DNA of 55,730 bases from an uncultured Gammaproteobacteria bacterium (lineage in GTDB: Bacteria; Pseudomonadota; Gammaproteobacteria; Steroidobacterales; XN24): positions 1 through 55,730 of the forward strand of contig CALDWW010000058.1 of NCBI GenBank assembly GCA_937924335.1, given 5' to 3'. Below the pieces are notes generated by a model. That model saw only the letters and a list, made by a program, of their open reading frames with translations, was not told the DNA's origin and did no database searches. Shown here piece by piece: positions 1 through 7,525 of the stretch. The translations under genes were made by a program, and so were the position numbers. Within the stretch, counting starts at the first letter, position 1. Every line of letters begins with the position of its first letter.

Positions 1-10
1 AGCTTGTTAC

Positions 11-41
11 GTCCGCTTCTGGCCGAAAGCAGCCGTTCGCT
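11..41. repeat. Dispersed short repeat, copy A
   Basis: Positions 11-30 are identical to 2693-2712 (unit beginning GTCCGCTTCTGG), and similarity continues for about 10 more bases with four mismatches. The two copies are in the same orientation and bracket the low-GC gene at 353-2638. Short intergenic repeats of this look are frequent in some gammaproteobacterial genomes; their function is unknown to me. Confidence 0.75.
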
Positions 42-80
42 TGAGAGCCCGACCGACCCTCCTGTCGGCTACTTCTGAAG

Positions 81-104
81 GTCCGCTTCCGACCCTGAGC
101 GGAC
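81..104. repeat. Inverted repeat within repeat region
   Basis: GTCCGCT at 81-87 pairs with AGCGGAC at 98-104 around a 10-base loop. The left arm shares its core with the start of the 20-bp dispersed unit, so this is probably a degenerate second copy plus its mirror rather than an independent operator. Confidence 0.5.
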
Positions 105-352
105 GCTCGAAGCCAACGAAATCACGTGTCGACTGACGTGAATAAACATAATGCAAGCATCGGTTTAGACATTCGTCGTATTGACGACCGGCAAGTCCCA
201 TTCGATTGACCTAGATCAGTAGGCCGATCGTGCCGCTCTTGTATCAATGGCTGCTATGGCCGGCGACAGCCGCACGCCCTGGACGACACTCCCTGCCGCA
301 ATGGACGTCGGCGCTAGCTGGGTAATCCGAGAGAACCCGCAGGGGAGTAATG

Positions 353-2638
353 ATGGCTAAGCAACGATATGCGGCAGCCTGTTTGGCTGCCGTAGCTGCA
401 TTGTTTTGGTTTGCGTCAGCGGATGCTTGGGAAGTGACGGTCCAATTCCAAGGCACAGTAATCATCAGCAAAGATGACTTTGGAACCCTGGCTTCAGGCA
501 ACGTCAGTAACGGATCAGTCTTAAGGGGGCACTTCAGCTACGACACTGAGGCAATACCTAAGAACACATTTCCGGCGTTTGCTCAATATTACGACGGAGT
601 AAAGTTTTATTTCGAGGTAGGTGATTTAGTTTTCGAGTGGGCCGGCATTGCTGGTAACGGACTAATCATAGATAACGATCGCGACTTGGGTGGAGTCTTG
701 GATCGTGTCTCAATTCATCCGTCGGGCACCCTGGTCAATAAGGTAACCGGCGTATCAACATCAACGACGCTCCCCGTGCGCCCCAGTACTTGGATTAAAG
801 ATAGCACCGCATCTGTCTTCAATTCGACAGCATTGCCAAATGGATACGCCCTCGACCAGTTAATTGATCCGGCGCTAAACCCAGGGTATCAGTCATTCTT
901 CCGTGTGCAACAAGGACTAAACAATGAGTTGGATTTCACATTATCAAATGTGTTGTGGGAACGGATTCCTACCCCAACTCGTAACGAGATTCAGCAACTG
1001 CTTGCCCCGGATGCAGAGTCCCAGGATCAATTCGGATGGTCAGTCGCGATTGACACGGACACGGCACTGATCGGGGCCTGGCAGGAGGATAGCGATTCCG
1101 GTTCCGTCTACGTGTATAGCCGGAGCATGGGAGTATGGAGCTTTCAGCAAAAGTTCACTGCCAGTGACGTTGCATCCGGTGACCTATTTGGTTGGTCGAT
1201 TGCGTTGGATGGCAATACGGCAGTGGTCGGCGCTCCGACTGATTCGATAACTGCGCCAGCGAGTATCGGATCGGCATACGTATTCACACGTGACAGCTAT
1301 GGTGTCTGGACTGAACAAGCCAAGCTTCTTGCGGACGATGGAGCCCCGGACAATGCTTTCGGTACAGGTGTTGCGCTCGATGGAGGCACCGCAGTAATTG
1401 GCGCTGCAAGCGTCGACAGTGCAACCGGCGCTGCCTACGTTTTTGTCGGTAGCGGCAGCGCCTGGACCCAACAGCAAAAGCTGATTGCGTCCGATGGCGA
1501 CACCGCTGATGTCTTCGGCAGGGCGATAGGGCTGGACGGTGACACTGTAGTGATAGGGGCCGCCGGCGACGACGATAAGGGGGATGCAGCTGGTGCGGCT
1601 TACGTCTTCACTCGCAGCGGAGCCACTTGGTCAGAGACCGATAAGCTGCTGGCGTCCGATGGAGCGCCCGTTGATCTCTTTGGATTTTCCGTCGCATTCG
1701 ATAACGATACGGCAATCATCGGGGCGTACCAGGCGGAATTCGAAGAACAAGGTGCTGCCTACGTGTTTGTTCGTAATCTAGGAGTCTGGAGCGAGCAGCA
1801 GAAATTAACAGCGAGGGACGGAGAGGACTTCGATGGTTTTGGAACCGCCGTCGATCTAGAAGGCGACATCGCCGTAATTGGCAGTCCCAACGGCAGCCGA
1901 ATAGGCTCGGCCTACGTATTTTCTCGTACATCAGGGAGTTGGACCGAGCAGCTACAGCTTCTTGTTTCGGACGGAAGACCGGGTGATTTTCTTGGCGTTT
2001 CCCAAGACAGCATTAGCTTATCTGGCAATACTGTACTAATTGGCGCGCATTTGAGGGATGAACCAATCATCAATCAGGGCGCTGCCTATCCCTTTTCGCT
2101 TCTAGTTCATGACGAAGATGGGGATGGCCAGTCGGACGATCTCGACAACTGTCCAATAGTTTCCAATCCAGGGCAGATCGATAGTAATGGAGACGGTTTT
2201 GGTGATGCTTGCGTCGATCCTACCGTGGTAATACCGGATAAAGCAGATGTCGATCCCACTGCCTCTATTGGTCCCTACTCATCTATCAATCGTGGCGTGG
2301 TTATCGAGGAGAGGGTTCAGCTTGGGACAGCTGTTACATTAGATCAAAACTCCACGATAGGGGCCGACAGCTCCGTTGGAGACAACTCGCGTGTTGGAAG
2401 GGATTCCGAAATCGGTGCGAATGTTGTTATCGGGAGTTTCGTGGATATTGGTCAGAAGGCCGCTATTGAAGACTACGCACAGATTGGTGATCGAACCGTG
2501 ATGGGCAAAGAAGTTTTCGTCGGTTGGGGAGCTACAGTCGGTACAGATTGCAGTATTGGTGCCGGCGCGCGAGTCCTAGCAGGAGCCACAGTTCCTGATG
2601 GCGCAGTTATCGGCAAGGGTGAGATAGTTTCGCCTTAG
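353..2638 (+). CDS. Secreted beta-propeller / TSP3 / left-handed beta-helix protein
   Basis: Exported protein of about 761 residues; no enzyme activity can be inferred. The order of parts is: signal peptide (about 1-25, ending near ASADA), a beta-rich N-terminal region to about 210, seven repeats of about 52 residues (about 217-580) each with the pattern L-x-A-x-DG...FG...TAVIGA that should close a seven-bladed FG-GAP-like propeller, a thrombospondin type-3 Ca-binding segment rich in DxDGDG (about 585-620), and finally hexapeptide repeats (about 624-757) predicting a left-handed beta-helix. I prefer ATG 353 over ATG 350 because AGGGGAG at 341-347 sits 5 nt before it. GC content is near 48 percent where I counted, far below most of its neighbours, which suggests transfer. 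The combination of a secreted propeller with a hexapeptide helix is unusual. A surface adhesin or structural role is only a guess. Confidence 0.85.
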   Translation: MAKQRYAAACLAAVAALFWFASADAWEVTVQFQGTVIISKDDFGTLASGNVSNGSVLRGHFSYDTEAIPKNTFPAFAQYYDGVKFYFEVGDLVFEWAGIAGNGLIIDNDRDLGGVLDRVSIHPSGTLVNKVTGVSTSTTLPVRPSTWIKDSTASVFNSTALPNGYALDQLIDPALNPGYQSFFRVQQGLNNELDFTLSNVLWERIPTPTRNEIQQLLAPDAESQDQFGWSVAIDTDTALIGAWQEDSDSGSVYVYSRSMGVWSFQQKFTASDVASGDLFGWSIALDGNTAVVGAPTDSITAPASIGSAYVFTRDSYGVWTEQAKLLADDGAPDNAFGTGVALDGGTAVIGAASVDSATGAAYVFVGSGSAWTQQQKLIASDGDTADVFGRAIGLDGDTVVIGAAGDDDKGDAAGAAYVFTRSGATWSETDKLLASDGAPVDLFGFSVAFDNDTAIIGAYQAEFEEQGAAYVFVRNLGVWSEQQKLTARDGEDFDGFGTAVDLEGDIAVIGSPNGSRIGSAYVFSRTSGSWTEQLQLLVSDGRPGDFLGVSQDSISLSGNTVLIGAHLRDEPIINQGAAYPFSLLVHDEDGDGQSDDLDNCPIVSNPGQIDSNGDGFGDACVDPTVVIPDKADVDPTASIGPYSSINRGVVIEERVQLGTAVTLDQNSTIGADSSVGDNSRVGRDSEIGANVVIGSFVDIGQKAAIEDYAQIGDRTVMGKEVFVGWGATVGTDCSIGAGARVLAGATVPDGAVIGKGEIVSP

Positions 2639-2662
2639 TTGTTGCTTCCGTTAGTCTTCAAG

Positions 2663-2688
2663 AACCCCGCCCTCGTGGCGGGGTTTTC
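2663..2688 (+). terminator. Rho-independent terminator of the propeller gene
   Basis: A 7-bp GC stem (CCCCGCC 2665-2671, GGCGGGG 2677-2683) with a 5-base loop is preceded by AA and followed by TTTTCTT, 25 bases after the stop codon. This is a textbook intrinsic terminator for the plus-strand gene. Confidence 0.9.
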
Positions 2689-2692
2689 TTAT

Positions 2693-2723
2693 GTCCGCTT
2701 CTGGCCGAAAGCGGCCATTTGCT
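2693..2723. repeat. Dispersed short repeat, copy B
   Basis: First 20 bases are identical to 11-30 and in the same orientation; the following bases (GCGGCCATTTGCT) are a close variant of copy A. It lies directly after the terminator of the low-GC gene. Confidence 0.75.
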
Positions 2724-2896
2724 CAGTCGCATGCCAAATCCGATCTCGATAGTGCGAATCACAGGTAGGGGAGTATCAGGCCAGCCGCCCGTCTGGCTTG
2801 ATTTCAGATGGCATAATCGCCTGAATCGCAGAGAAGCGAAATCCCTGCCGCCGTGGGCGGGATACGCGTGCTGCTAAAGTGTCGGTCGTCAGCCAC

Positions 2897-2926
2897 TTCG
2901 GACAGGGAGTGTGTATTGCGTATACT
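2897..2926 (+). promoter_or_regulatory. Candidate sigma-70 promoter for the cyclase gene
   Basis: TATACT at 2921-2926 is a good -10 box; TTCGGA at 2897-2902 is a weak -35 with an 18-base spacer. The predicted start lies about 20 bases before the ATG at 2953. Only the -10 is persuasive. Confidence 0.4.
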
Positions 2927-2952
2927 CTCGCCTGGTGATGAGTTTCTGAGCA

Positions 2953-4056
2953 ATGACAAATAGTCCCTGTGTGGTGTTGGCCGCACGCGAACCCACACGC
3001 GAACGCATCTGTAAATGGTTGGCTCAACTGGGTCAGGAGTGCACCTTTGTAGGCACTGCTGCTGACCTGCTGATGCATCCGCAGCTGGACTCGTGTCCGC
3101 TGGTGGTAACGCATATAGGCCACAACGAAACGCTGGAGGCCTGCAGACAATTGCGCCTCCGACCTGAGACGGCACTGCTGCCTCAGGCAGCGCTGGCCGA
3201 TGACGATATCTGGCGGCAGTCTGCATATGAATCAGGGGTGGATGCCGTATTTGTGCGCACGACCTCCGATGCGGAGATCTTGGCGCGACTGCAGACCCTG
3301 TTGAAGCAGAGACAATGCTTCAATCAGTGGACCTCGCGACATGCGCAGGCGGCCGAACATGATCGTGAGAAGTTGCGCAGCGTGTTTCGGCGCTATGTCT
3401 CTGGCCGCCTGGTCGACGAAATCATTGCCCGGATGGATGGTGATATGGCCTCGCTCACCCTGGGGTCACGCGTTCATGCCGCTGTTATGTTTGCTGATAT
3501 GCGCGGATTTACCGGCATTGCGGAGAAGCTGGCCCCGGCGCAGGTGTTCGAGCTGTTGAACGAATTTTTTGCGGCCTTGACGGCGGTGGCATTCCGTTAC
3601 AACGGCACGGTGTTCAACATGGCTGGCGATTCACTGATGGTGGGTTTCGGCGTGCCGATCGCGCAGGAAGATGGCGGAGTGCGCGCCCTGCGGGCCGCAC
3701 GCGAAATGTTGTCAGGTTTTGGTGAGCTGGCCGGGCGCTGGCAGCGTCGATACGGCATCGATACTGGTCTGGGAATCGGCATCAACGAAGGCGAGGTCGT
3801 TGCCGGCAACGTGGGGTCAGAGCAATACATGAGTTACACCTTGATTGGCGACACGGTCAACATTGCCGCGCGCCTCAGTCAACGTGCCCGCGCCGGCGAA
3901 GTGCTGTTCTCGAACGCGCTGAAACTCTCGCTGGATGACGACGGTGACTCAACGATACCGATGCTGGCTCTGCCGCCGCTGACCTTGCGCGGGCGCAGCA
4001 ATCCGATCGATATTTTTTGCGTGCCCATCGAGAGACGCATTGATCTGCGCCACTAG
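2953..4056 (+). CDS. Class III adenylate/guanylate cyclase with degenerate receiver domain
   Basis: Predicted cytoplasmic nucleotide cyclase of 367 residues making a cyclic nucleotide from ATP or GTP. Residues 1-120 look like a receiver fold, but the usual phospho-Asp strand reads VVTHIGHN and the conserved Lys is Arg, so phosphorylation is unlikely. The catalytic domain spans about 165-350: metal Asp182 in MFADMRGFT, Asp226 in MAGDSLM, a GIGINEGEVVAGNVGS segment, and Thr296 before IGDTVNIAAR. The position that normally carries the base-selecting Lys (K-F-I-G-D in typical bacterial enzymes) is Asn222 here, so substrate choice is open. A linker around 130-165 (Arg/Glu rich) probably helps dimerisation. 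It stands alone, convergent with the zinc operon. Confidence 0.88.
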   Translation: MTNSPCVVLAAREPTRERICKWLAQLGQECTFVGTAADLLMHPQLDSCPLVVTHIGHNETLEACRQLRLRPETALLPQAALADDDIWRQSAYESGVDAVFVRTTSDAEILARLQTLLKQRQCFNQWTSRHAQAAEHDREKLRSVFRRYVSGRLVDEIIARMDGDMASLTLGSRVHAAVMFADMRGFTGIAEKLAPAQVFELLNEFFAALTAVAFRYNGTVFNMAGDSLMVGFGVPIAQEDGGVRALRAAREMLSGFGELAGRWQRRYGIDTGLGIGINEGEVVAGNVGSEQYMSYTLIGDTVNIAARLSQRARAGEVLFSNALKLSLDDDGDSTIPMLALPPLTLRGRSNPIDIFCVPIERRIDLRH

Positions 4057-4169
4057 AGCAGCGAGACGAGTCTTCCGATACTACTTGTGAAAGGGCGGGG
4101 CATGGACGCTGTGCCCGCTGACCCGGATCAGAATCAATCGCCGCCATCTCGCGCCCGTGGCGGAGGCAT

Positions 4170-4919
4170 TCAACGTCTGCCGGGGATAAAGCTCCACAGG
4201 GTCGCGACGCCCGCCAGGGCCCACACGACCACGGCACCGGTGGGCAGGTCGAACAGGGCCGAGAGCAGCAGGCCGATCGCATAGCCGATGGCGCCGATGC
4301 CATAGGCGACCGGGAGTCCGGCAGCCGGTGGCATCGAGCGGGTGGCCAGCGCCGGGATGATGAGGCTGGCGAACACCAGGTAGACGCCCACGAGCTGCAC
4401 CGCGACGGTCACACTGACGGCGAACAGCATGTAGAACCCCATCCGACCCAGCCGTTCCCGCAGGCGGAACCAGCACAGCAGTACGATCGCGCTGACGACC
4501 ATCGCCGGCCACAACACGTGCATGTCCACCCACAGGATCTGGCCGACCAGGAGATCCTTGAGTTCCTCGCCGCCCTTGGGGTGATTCGCCAGCAGCAGGA
4601 TGCCGCCGGTGGCGGCCAGCACGAACAGGGCGCCGATGATGGCTTCCTGCATCTCGCCCCAGTGTTTCTCGGTCCATGTCAGGAACATGCCGGCGGCGAT
4701 CGCGGCCAGGAATGCCGCCACCTGTGCGGCGAACCCGTGGGCGTCCCAACCCAGCGCTCCGGCCGCGATTACGCCGAGCCCGGCCGTCTGGGCGACCGCC
4801 AGGTCGATGAAGATGATGCCCCGACGCAGGACCTCGCGTCCCATCGGCACATGCGTCGCCAGCACCAGCAGACCGGCGACGAAGCCAGGTCCGAGGATAC
4901 TCAGCTCGACCATACTCAT
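4170..4919 (-). CDS. znuB: Zinc/manganese ABC transporter permease (ZnuB/ABC-3 family)
   Basis: Integral membrane permease of a metal ABC importer, 249 residues with about seven or eight hydrophobic segments over its whole length. Family features include the early GIIFIDLAVAQTAGLG stretch and the later YLVFASLIIPALAT stretch typical of ABC-3 permeases. Its ATG overlaps the TGA of the substrate-binding gene (ATGA at 4916-4919), so translation is coupled. It is the last gene of the leftward operon; no ATPase gene follows in the 110 bases before the convergent cyclase gene. Metal identity (zinc) is inferred from the neighbour. Confidence 0.85.
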   Translation of the reverse strand: MSMVELSILGPGFVAGLLVLATHVPMGREVLRRGIIFIDLAVAQTAGLGVIAAGALGWDAHGFAAQVAAFLAAIAAGMFLTWTEKHWGEMQEAIIGALFVLAATGGILLLANHPKGGEELKDLLVGQILWVDMHVLWPAMVVSAIVLLCWFRLRERLGRMGFYMLFAVSVTVAVQLVGVYLVFASLIIPALATRSMPPAAGLPVAYGIGAIGYAIGLLLSALFDLPTGAVVVWALAGVATLWSFIPGRR

Positions 4920-5818
4920 GGCGCGTGTTGCTCCAGGGTCGTTAGCATCACCTCGTAGAGTGCGAACAGGTCATCGGTACCGTCGACGCTGCCCACGGTA
5001 TGCGGCAGCACGACCGCCGGTGCATCGATGCGATCCGCCAGCCATTCAGAGGCCCGCGCGCTCTGGTAGGACGCGCGGATGATCAGGCGGACACCCCGGC
5101 CCTCGACGCTGCCGAGCAGGCGGGCGAGGTGAGCGGCGCCGGGTTCGATGCCGGGTTTCGGCTCCAGCGTCGCGACCTCATCCAGATCCAGCCAATTCAC
5201 CATGTAGACCCAGCTCTTGTGGTGGGTAACGATCGCCATGCCCCGGAGCCCGGTACCGCGCGTGGTCCAGCCGTCGACGGCTTCGGTCCAGCGGGCCGAG
5301 AAGTCTGCGTGGCGTGAACGATAGGCGTCGGCGTTAGCCGCATCGAGCGTGGCCAGGCGCTCGACCAGCGTATCCGCGACCGGGAGGATGTTGCGGGGAT
5401 CGGTCTGCACATGCGGGTTGCCGTAAGGATGTACGTCACCCTGGGAGCGGTCCACCGAGACAGGTACTTCCAGCATCTCGATGTGCTGCGAGGCTTCGAG
5501 GAATCCGGGCTGGCCGGGCTGGATCTTGGCGTTGCCCGCCTGCCGAAGAAGGATCGGCAACCACCCCGCCTCCAGGCCGGCACCGGTGCAGATCAACAGG
5601 TCGGCGCGCCGGACACGCGCGATCAGGCTCGGTCGCGCCTGGATGTGATGCACGTCCTGCAGACCGGTCGTGGCCGATTCCGCCTTGACGTCATCGCCGC
5701 CCAGGGCTTCGGCCAGCGAGGCCCACTCGGGTTCGCAGCTGACGATCCGCAGTTGCGCCCAGGCGGGCGCGCCGATCAGGAGGCCGGCGAGCAACAGCGG
5801 TCGAACGAGCGTTCTCAT
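4916..5818 (-). CDS. znuA: Periplasmic zinc-binding protein of ABC importer (ZnuA family)
   Basis: Exported metal-binding protein of the cluster A-I (ZnuA/TroA) family. Start at 5818 is chosen because GAGGAG lies 7-8 nt upstream and the product then begins with a clean signal peptide (RTLVRPLLLAGLLIGAPAWA). Candidate zinc ligands are His in the VHHIQARPS segment, His in GNPH, and His in the THHKSW segment, matching the three-His plan of ZnuA. The His-rich loop seen in many ZnuA proteins is almost absent here (only DVHPYGNPH). It sits 10 nt after the outer-membrane barrel gene and overlaps znuB by 4 nt, so all are probably one transcript delivering zinc from outer membrane to cytoplasm. Confidence 0.88.
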   Translation of the reverse strand: MRTLVRPLLLAGLLIGAPAWAQLRIVSCEPEWASLAEALGGDDVKAESATTGLQDVHHIQARPSLIARVRRADLLICTGAGLEAGWLPILLRQAGNAKIQPGQPGFLEASQHIEMLEVPVSVDRSQGDVHPYGNPHVQTDPRNILPVADTLVERLATLDAANADAYRSRHADFSARWTEAVDGWTTRGTGLRGMAIVTHHKSWVYMVNWLDLDEVATLEPKPGIEPGAAHLARLLGSVEGRGVRLIIRASYQSARASEWLADRIDAPAVVLPHTVGSVDGTDDLFALYEVMLTTLEQHAP

Positions 5819-5828
5819 GACGGGCTCC

Positions 5829-7028
5829 TCAGAAGGCGTGGGCGCCGTGGGCACCGATGCTCAGCACATACTGGAGGACGAACTGGGTGTCGCTATCGGA
5901 CGACGAGTTGTCCTCCGAGACCTGCAGGCGCAGTCGGCTGAACTCGCTGTTGGAGAAATCCACCATGAAAGTGTAGCGGTCCGGTTCGCGATCGTCGCCG
6001 TCGAACGGGGTCGTGACGGAGAGCCCGGGCGTGTCGTTATCGGCCGACAGCCAGTCGTAACGTACCCCGACACGCCATCGTGGCATGAACTGGTAGACGG
6101 CCTGGAGATAGAGGCCGTCCTGGTCGGTGTCGTAGCCACCGGACTGCGGCCCGCCCAGGCCGTCGAAGTCGGCGTCGCCGTCCTCTTCGCGATGCAGGAA
6201 CTCTGTCTGGAACTTGAAATTGCGTTCCCGCGGATTACCGTTCGGGGCCCACTTCCAGACGAACTCGGCGATGTACAGATCGCCGTCGCCGTTGAGCAAC
6301 AGATCGCCGTCCTCCACTTCCAGCCCTGCATCCTCGACGTCATAGGACAGCCACGACAGGCCGGCCTTCCAGCTGTTGCTGGCGCCGACGTCGCCGCCGG
6401 CCTTGGCGAACAGCGAGAAAGCGCCGGTGCCATCGTTGGCCGAGCCGAGCGCCGGGTAGCTGTCGCCCCTGAACAGCTCGCCGCCGAACGTCAGGAACAG
6501 GTCGGTGGGCGCGACCCAGCGGCCCTGGACGCCGACGTCGGTGAATGCTTTGCCGAGCATGCCGCGATAGGCGAGCGGCTCATCGGAGAAGTCCCAGCTA
6601 TGGGGGTGGAACGCGTTGTGGTAGCCGATGCCCGACAGGAACTTGCCGCCCTTGACGGCGAGCCCGGCGGGCAGCGCGAGGGTCTCGAAATAGGCTTCCT
6701 CCAGCTCGACCTCGGTCTCGCCCTCGGTATCGGTAAAAACGATATCCGCGTAGCCGTAGAATTGGTCGTCGACGTTCGCGCTGATGTTGAGTTCCGACTC
6801 GTCCAGCGAGAAGCCCTCGGCCGTCAATCCGGCTTCTTCGTCCAGCGGGAAGCCGGAGATCTCGTAGTCTTCGGCGTCGTTGGAGTAGCTCGAATACTGG
6901 CCGTCGAGGATCAGGCTGATGGCGGGGTTAAATTCGTTGCCCGAGATCACACCCTGGGCACGGGCGTCAGCCAGGCCGCCTGTCACGGCTACGGCGAGAA
7001 GTGAAACCAATAGAGTATGCACACGCAT
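5829..7028 (-). CDS. Outer-membrane beta-barrel linked to zinc uptake
   Basis: A 399-residue exported protein with signal peptide (1-25, ending ADARA), strongly alternating beta pattern, many acidic turns (DGDGD, DTEGETEVELEE) and a C-terminal Phe, all as in outer-membrane barrels. No plug domain or TonB box is evident and the size suits a 16-18-stranded porin. AGGAGA lies 6 nt before the ATG. It is followed after only 10 nt by znuA, so a role as a metal-permeable channel or zinc-stress porin is the natural inference. The last residues GAHGAHAF place two His at the barrel end. I do not recognise a characterised homologue. Confidence 0.7.
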   Translation of the reverse strand: MRVHTLLVSLLAVAVTGGLADARAQGVISGNEFNPAISLILDGQYSSYSNDAEDYEISGFPLDEEAGLTAEGFSLDESELNISANVDDQFYGYADIVFTDTEGETEVELEEAYFETLALPAGLAVKGGKFLSGIGYHNAFHPHSWDFSDEPLAYRGMLGKAFTDVGVQGRWVAPTDLFLTFGGELFRGDSYPALGSANDGTGAFSLFAKAGGDVGASNSWKAGLSWLSYDVEDAGLEVEDGDLLLNGDGDLYIAEFVWKWAPNGNPRERNFKFQTEFLHREEDGDADFDGLGGPQSGGYDTDQDGLYLQAVYQFMPRWRVGVRYDWLSADNDTPGLSVTTPFDGDDREPDRYTFMVDFSNSEFSRLRLQVSEDNSSSDSDTQFVLQYVLSIGAHGAHAF

Positions 7029-7107
7029 CTTTGTCTCCTGAAATCATTGTGCTCAAACCACCGTCGATGGGGCCGGCGGTCCGGCGGACGGTGTCACGGA
7101 CGCGGAT

Positions 7108-7419
7108 TCAGGAGTGTGTCGGCGGTGCCCGGACGGGGTGCGAGTATCGGAAGGATGTCGACAGGCAGGCGAGGCCCGGGTCGGTGAGCGTTACGGTCGT
7201 GATCGGAAGGGGCGTGACGAGCGTCGGCGATCCGGTCGGCGGGGTGGTGAGATTCGGGATCACGCAGGACGCGCAGGCATAGGCTGCCTCATCCCCGGCG
7301 TGGTTCGCCTGGTGGACTGCGAGCGCGACCTGAGCGAAGGCGATCAGGCCGAGAAGCAGCGCAACCGGCCAGGCTGCCTGGCGGCGATGACTGAGTGCCG
7401 TGTCGTGTCTGTTCGTCAT
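7108..7419 (-). CDS. Small exported His/Cys protein upstream of the zinc operon
   Basis: About 103 residues if ATG 7419 is used (a TTG at 7437 is an alternative; neither has a good ribosome site). A hydrophobic segment (AAWPVALLLGLIAFAQVALA) acts as signal peptide or anchor, followed by HQANHAGDEAAYACASC, a His/Cys cluster that could bind a metal ion, then a Thr/Pro-rich tail. It lies 79 nt before the barrel gene, same strand. Small exported proteins with His and CxxC ahead of metal transporters are known as a type, but I cannot name a family; a periplasmic zinc-handling role is inference. Confidence 0.5.
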   Translation of the reverse strand: MTNRHDTALSHRRQAAWPVALLLGLIAFAQVALAVHQANHAGDEAAYACASCVIPNLTTPPTGSPTLVTPLPITTVTLTDPGLACLSTSFRYSHPVRAPPTHS

Positions 7420-7525
7420 GAAACGCTGCGAGTCCAATGCTGGACGGACCTCACGAAGATACTGGTCGCTGGCGGCGGCGGCAAGCGTGACACAGGCGCC
7501 CGGCCCGGCACCATCGTCGGAATGA

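Larger units (their letters stand above)
1..352. other. Non-coding leader with dispersed-repeat material
   Basis: No convincing gene lies before the first CDS. The first 110 bases are made of dispersed-repeat material: a 20-bp unit at 11-30 that recurs at 2693-2712, and an inverted repeat GTCCGCT (81-87) / AGCGGAC (98-104). The 64-codon frame reading leftwards through here is the kind of spurious ORF such repeats give. The rest up to 340 holds no clear hairpin or promoter that I can defend. Confidence 0.5.

Noticed and set aside
7..201. 64-codon minus-strand frame at the left edge
   Set aside because: It runs through dispersed-repeat sequence, lacks a ribosome site and is the typical spurious ORF produced by such repeats.
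4081..4749. 222-codon minus-strand frame inside znuB
   Set aside because: It is a frame shadow rich in Arg/Gly/Pro, whereas the overlapping frame has clear ABC-3 permease helices.
5670..7004. 444-codon plus-strand frame
   Set aside because: Antisense shadow of ZnuA and the barrel gene; no signal, no ribosome site, low-complexity Val/Ala/Gly composition.
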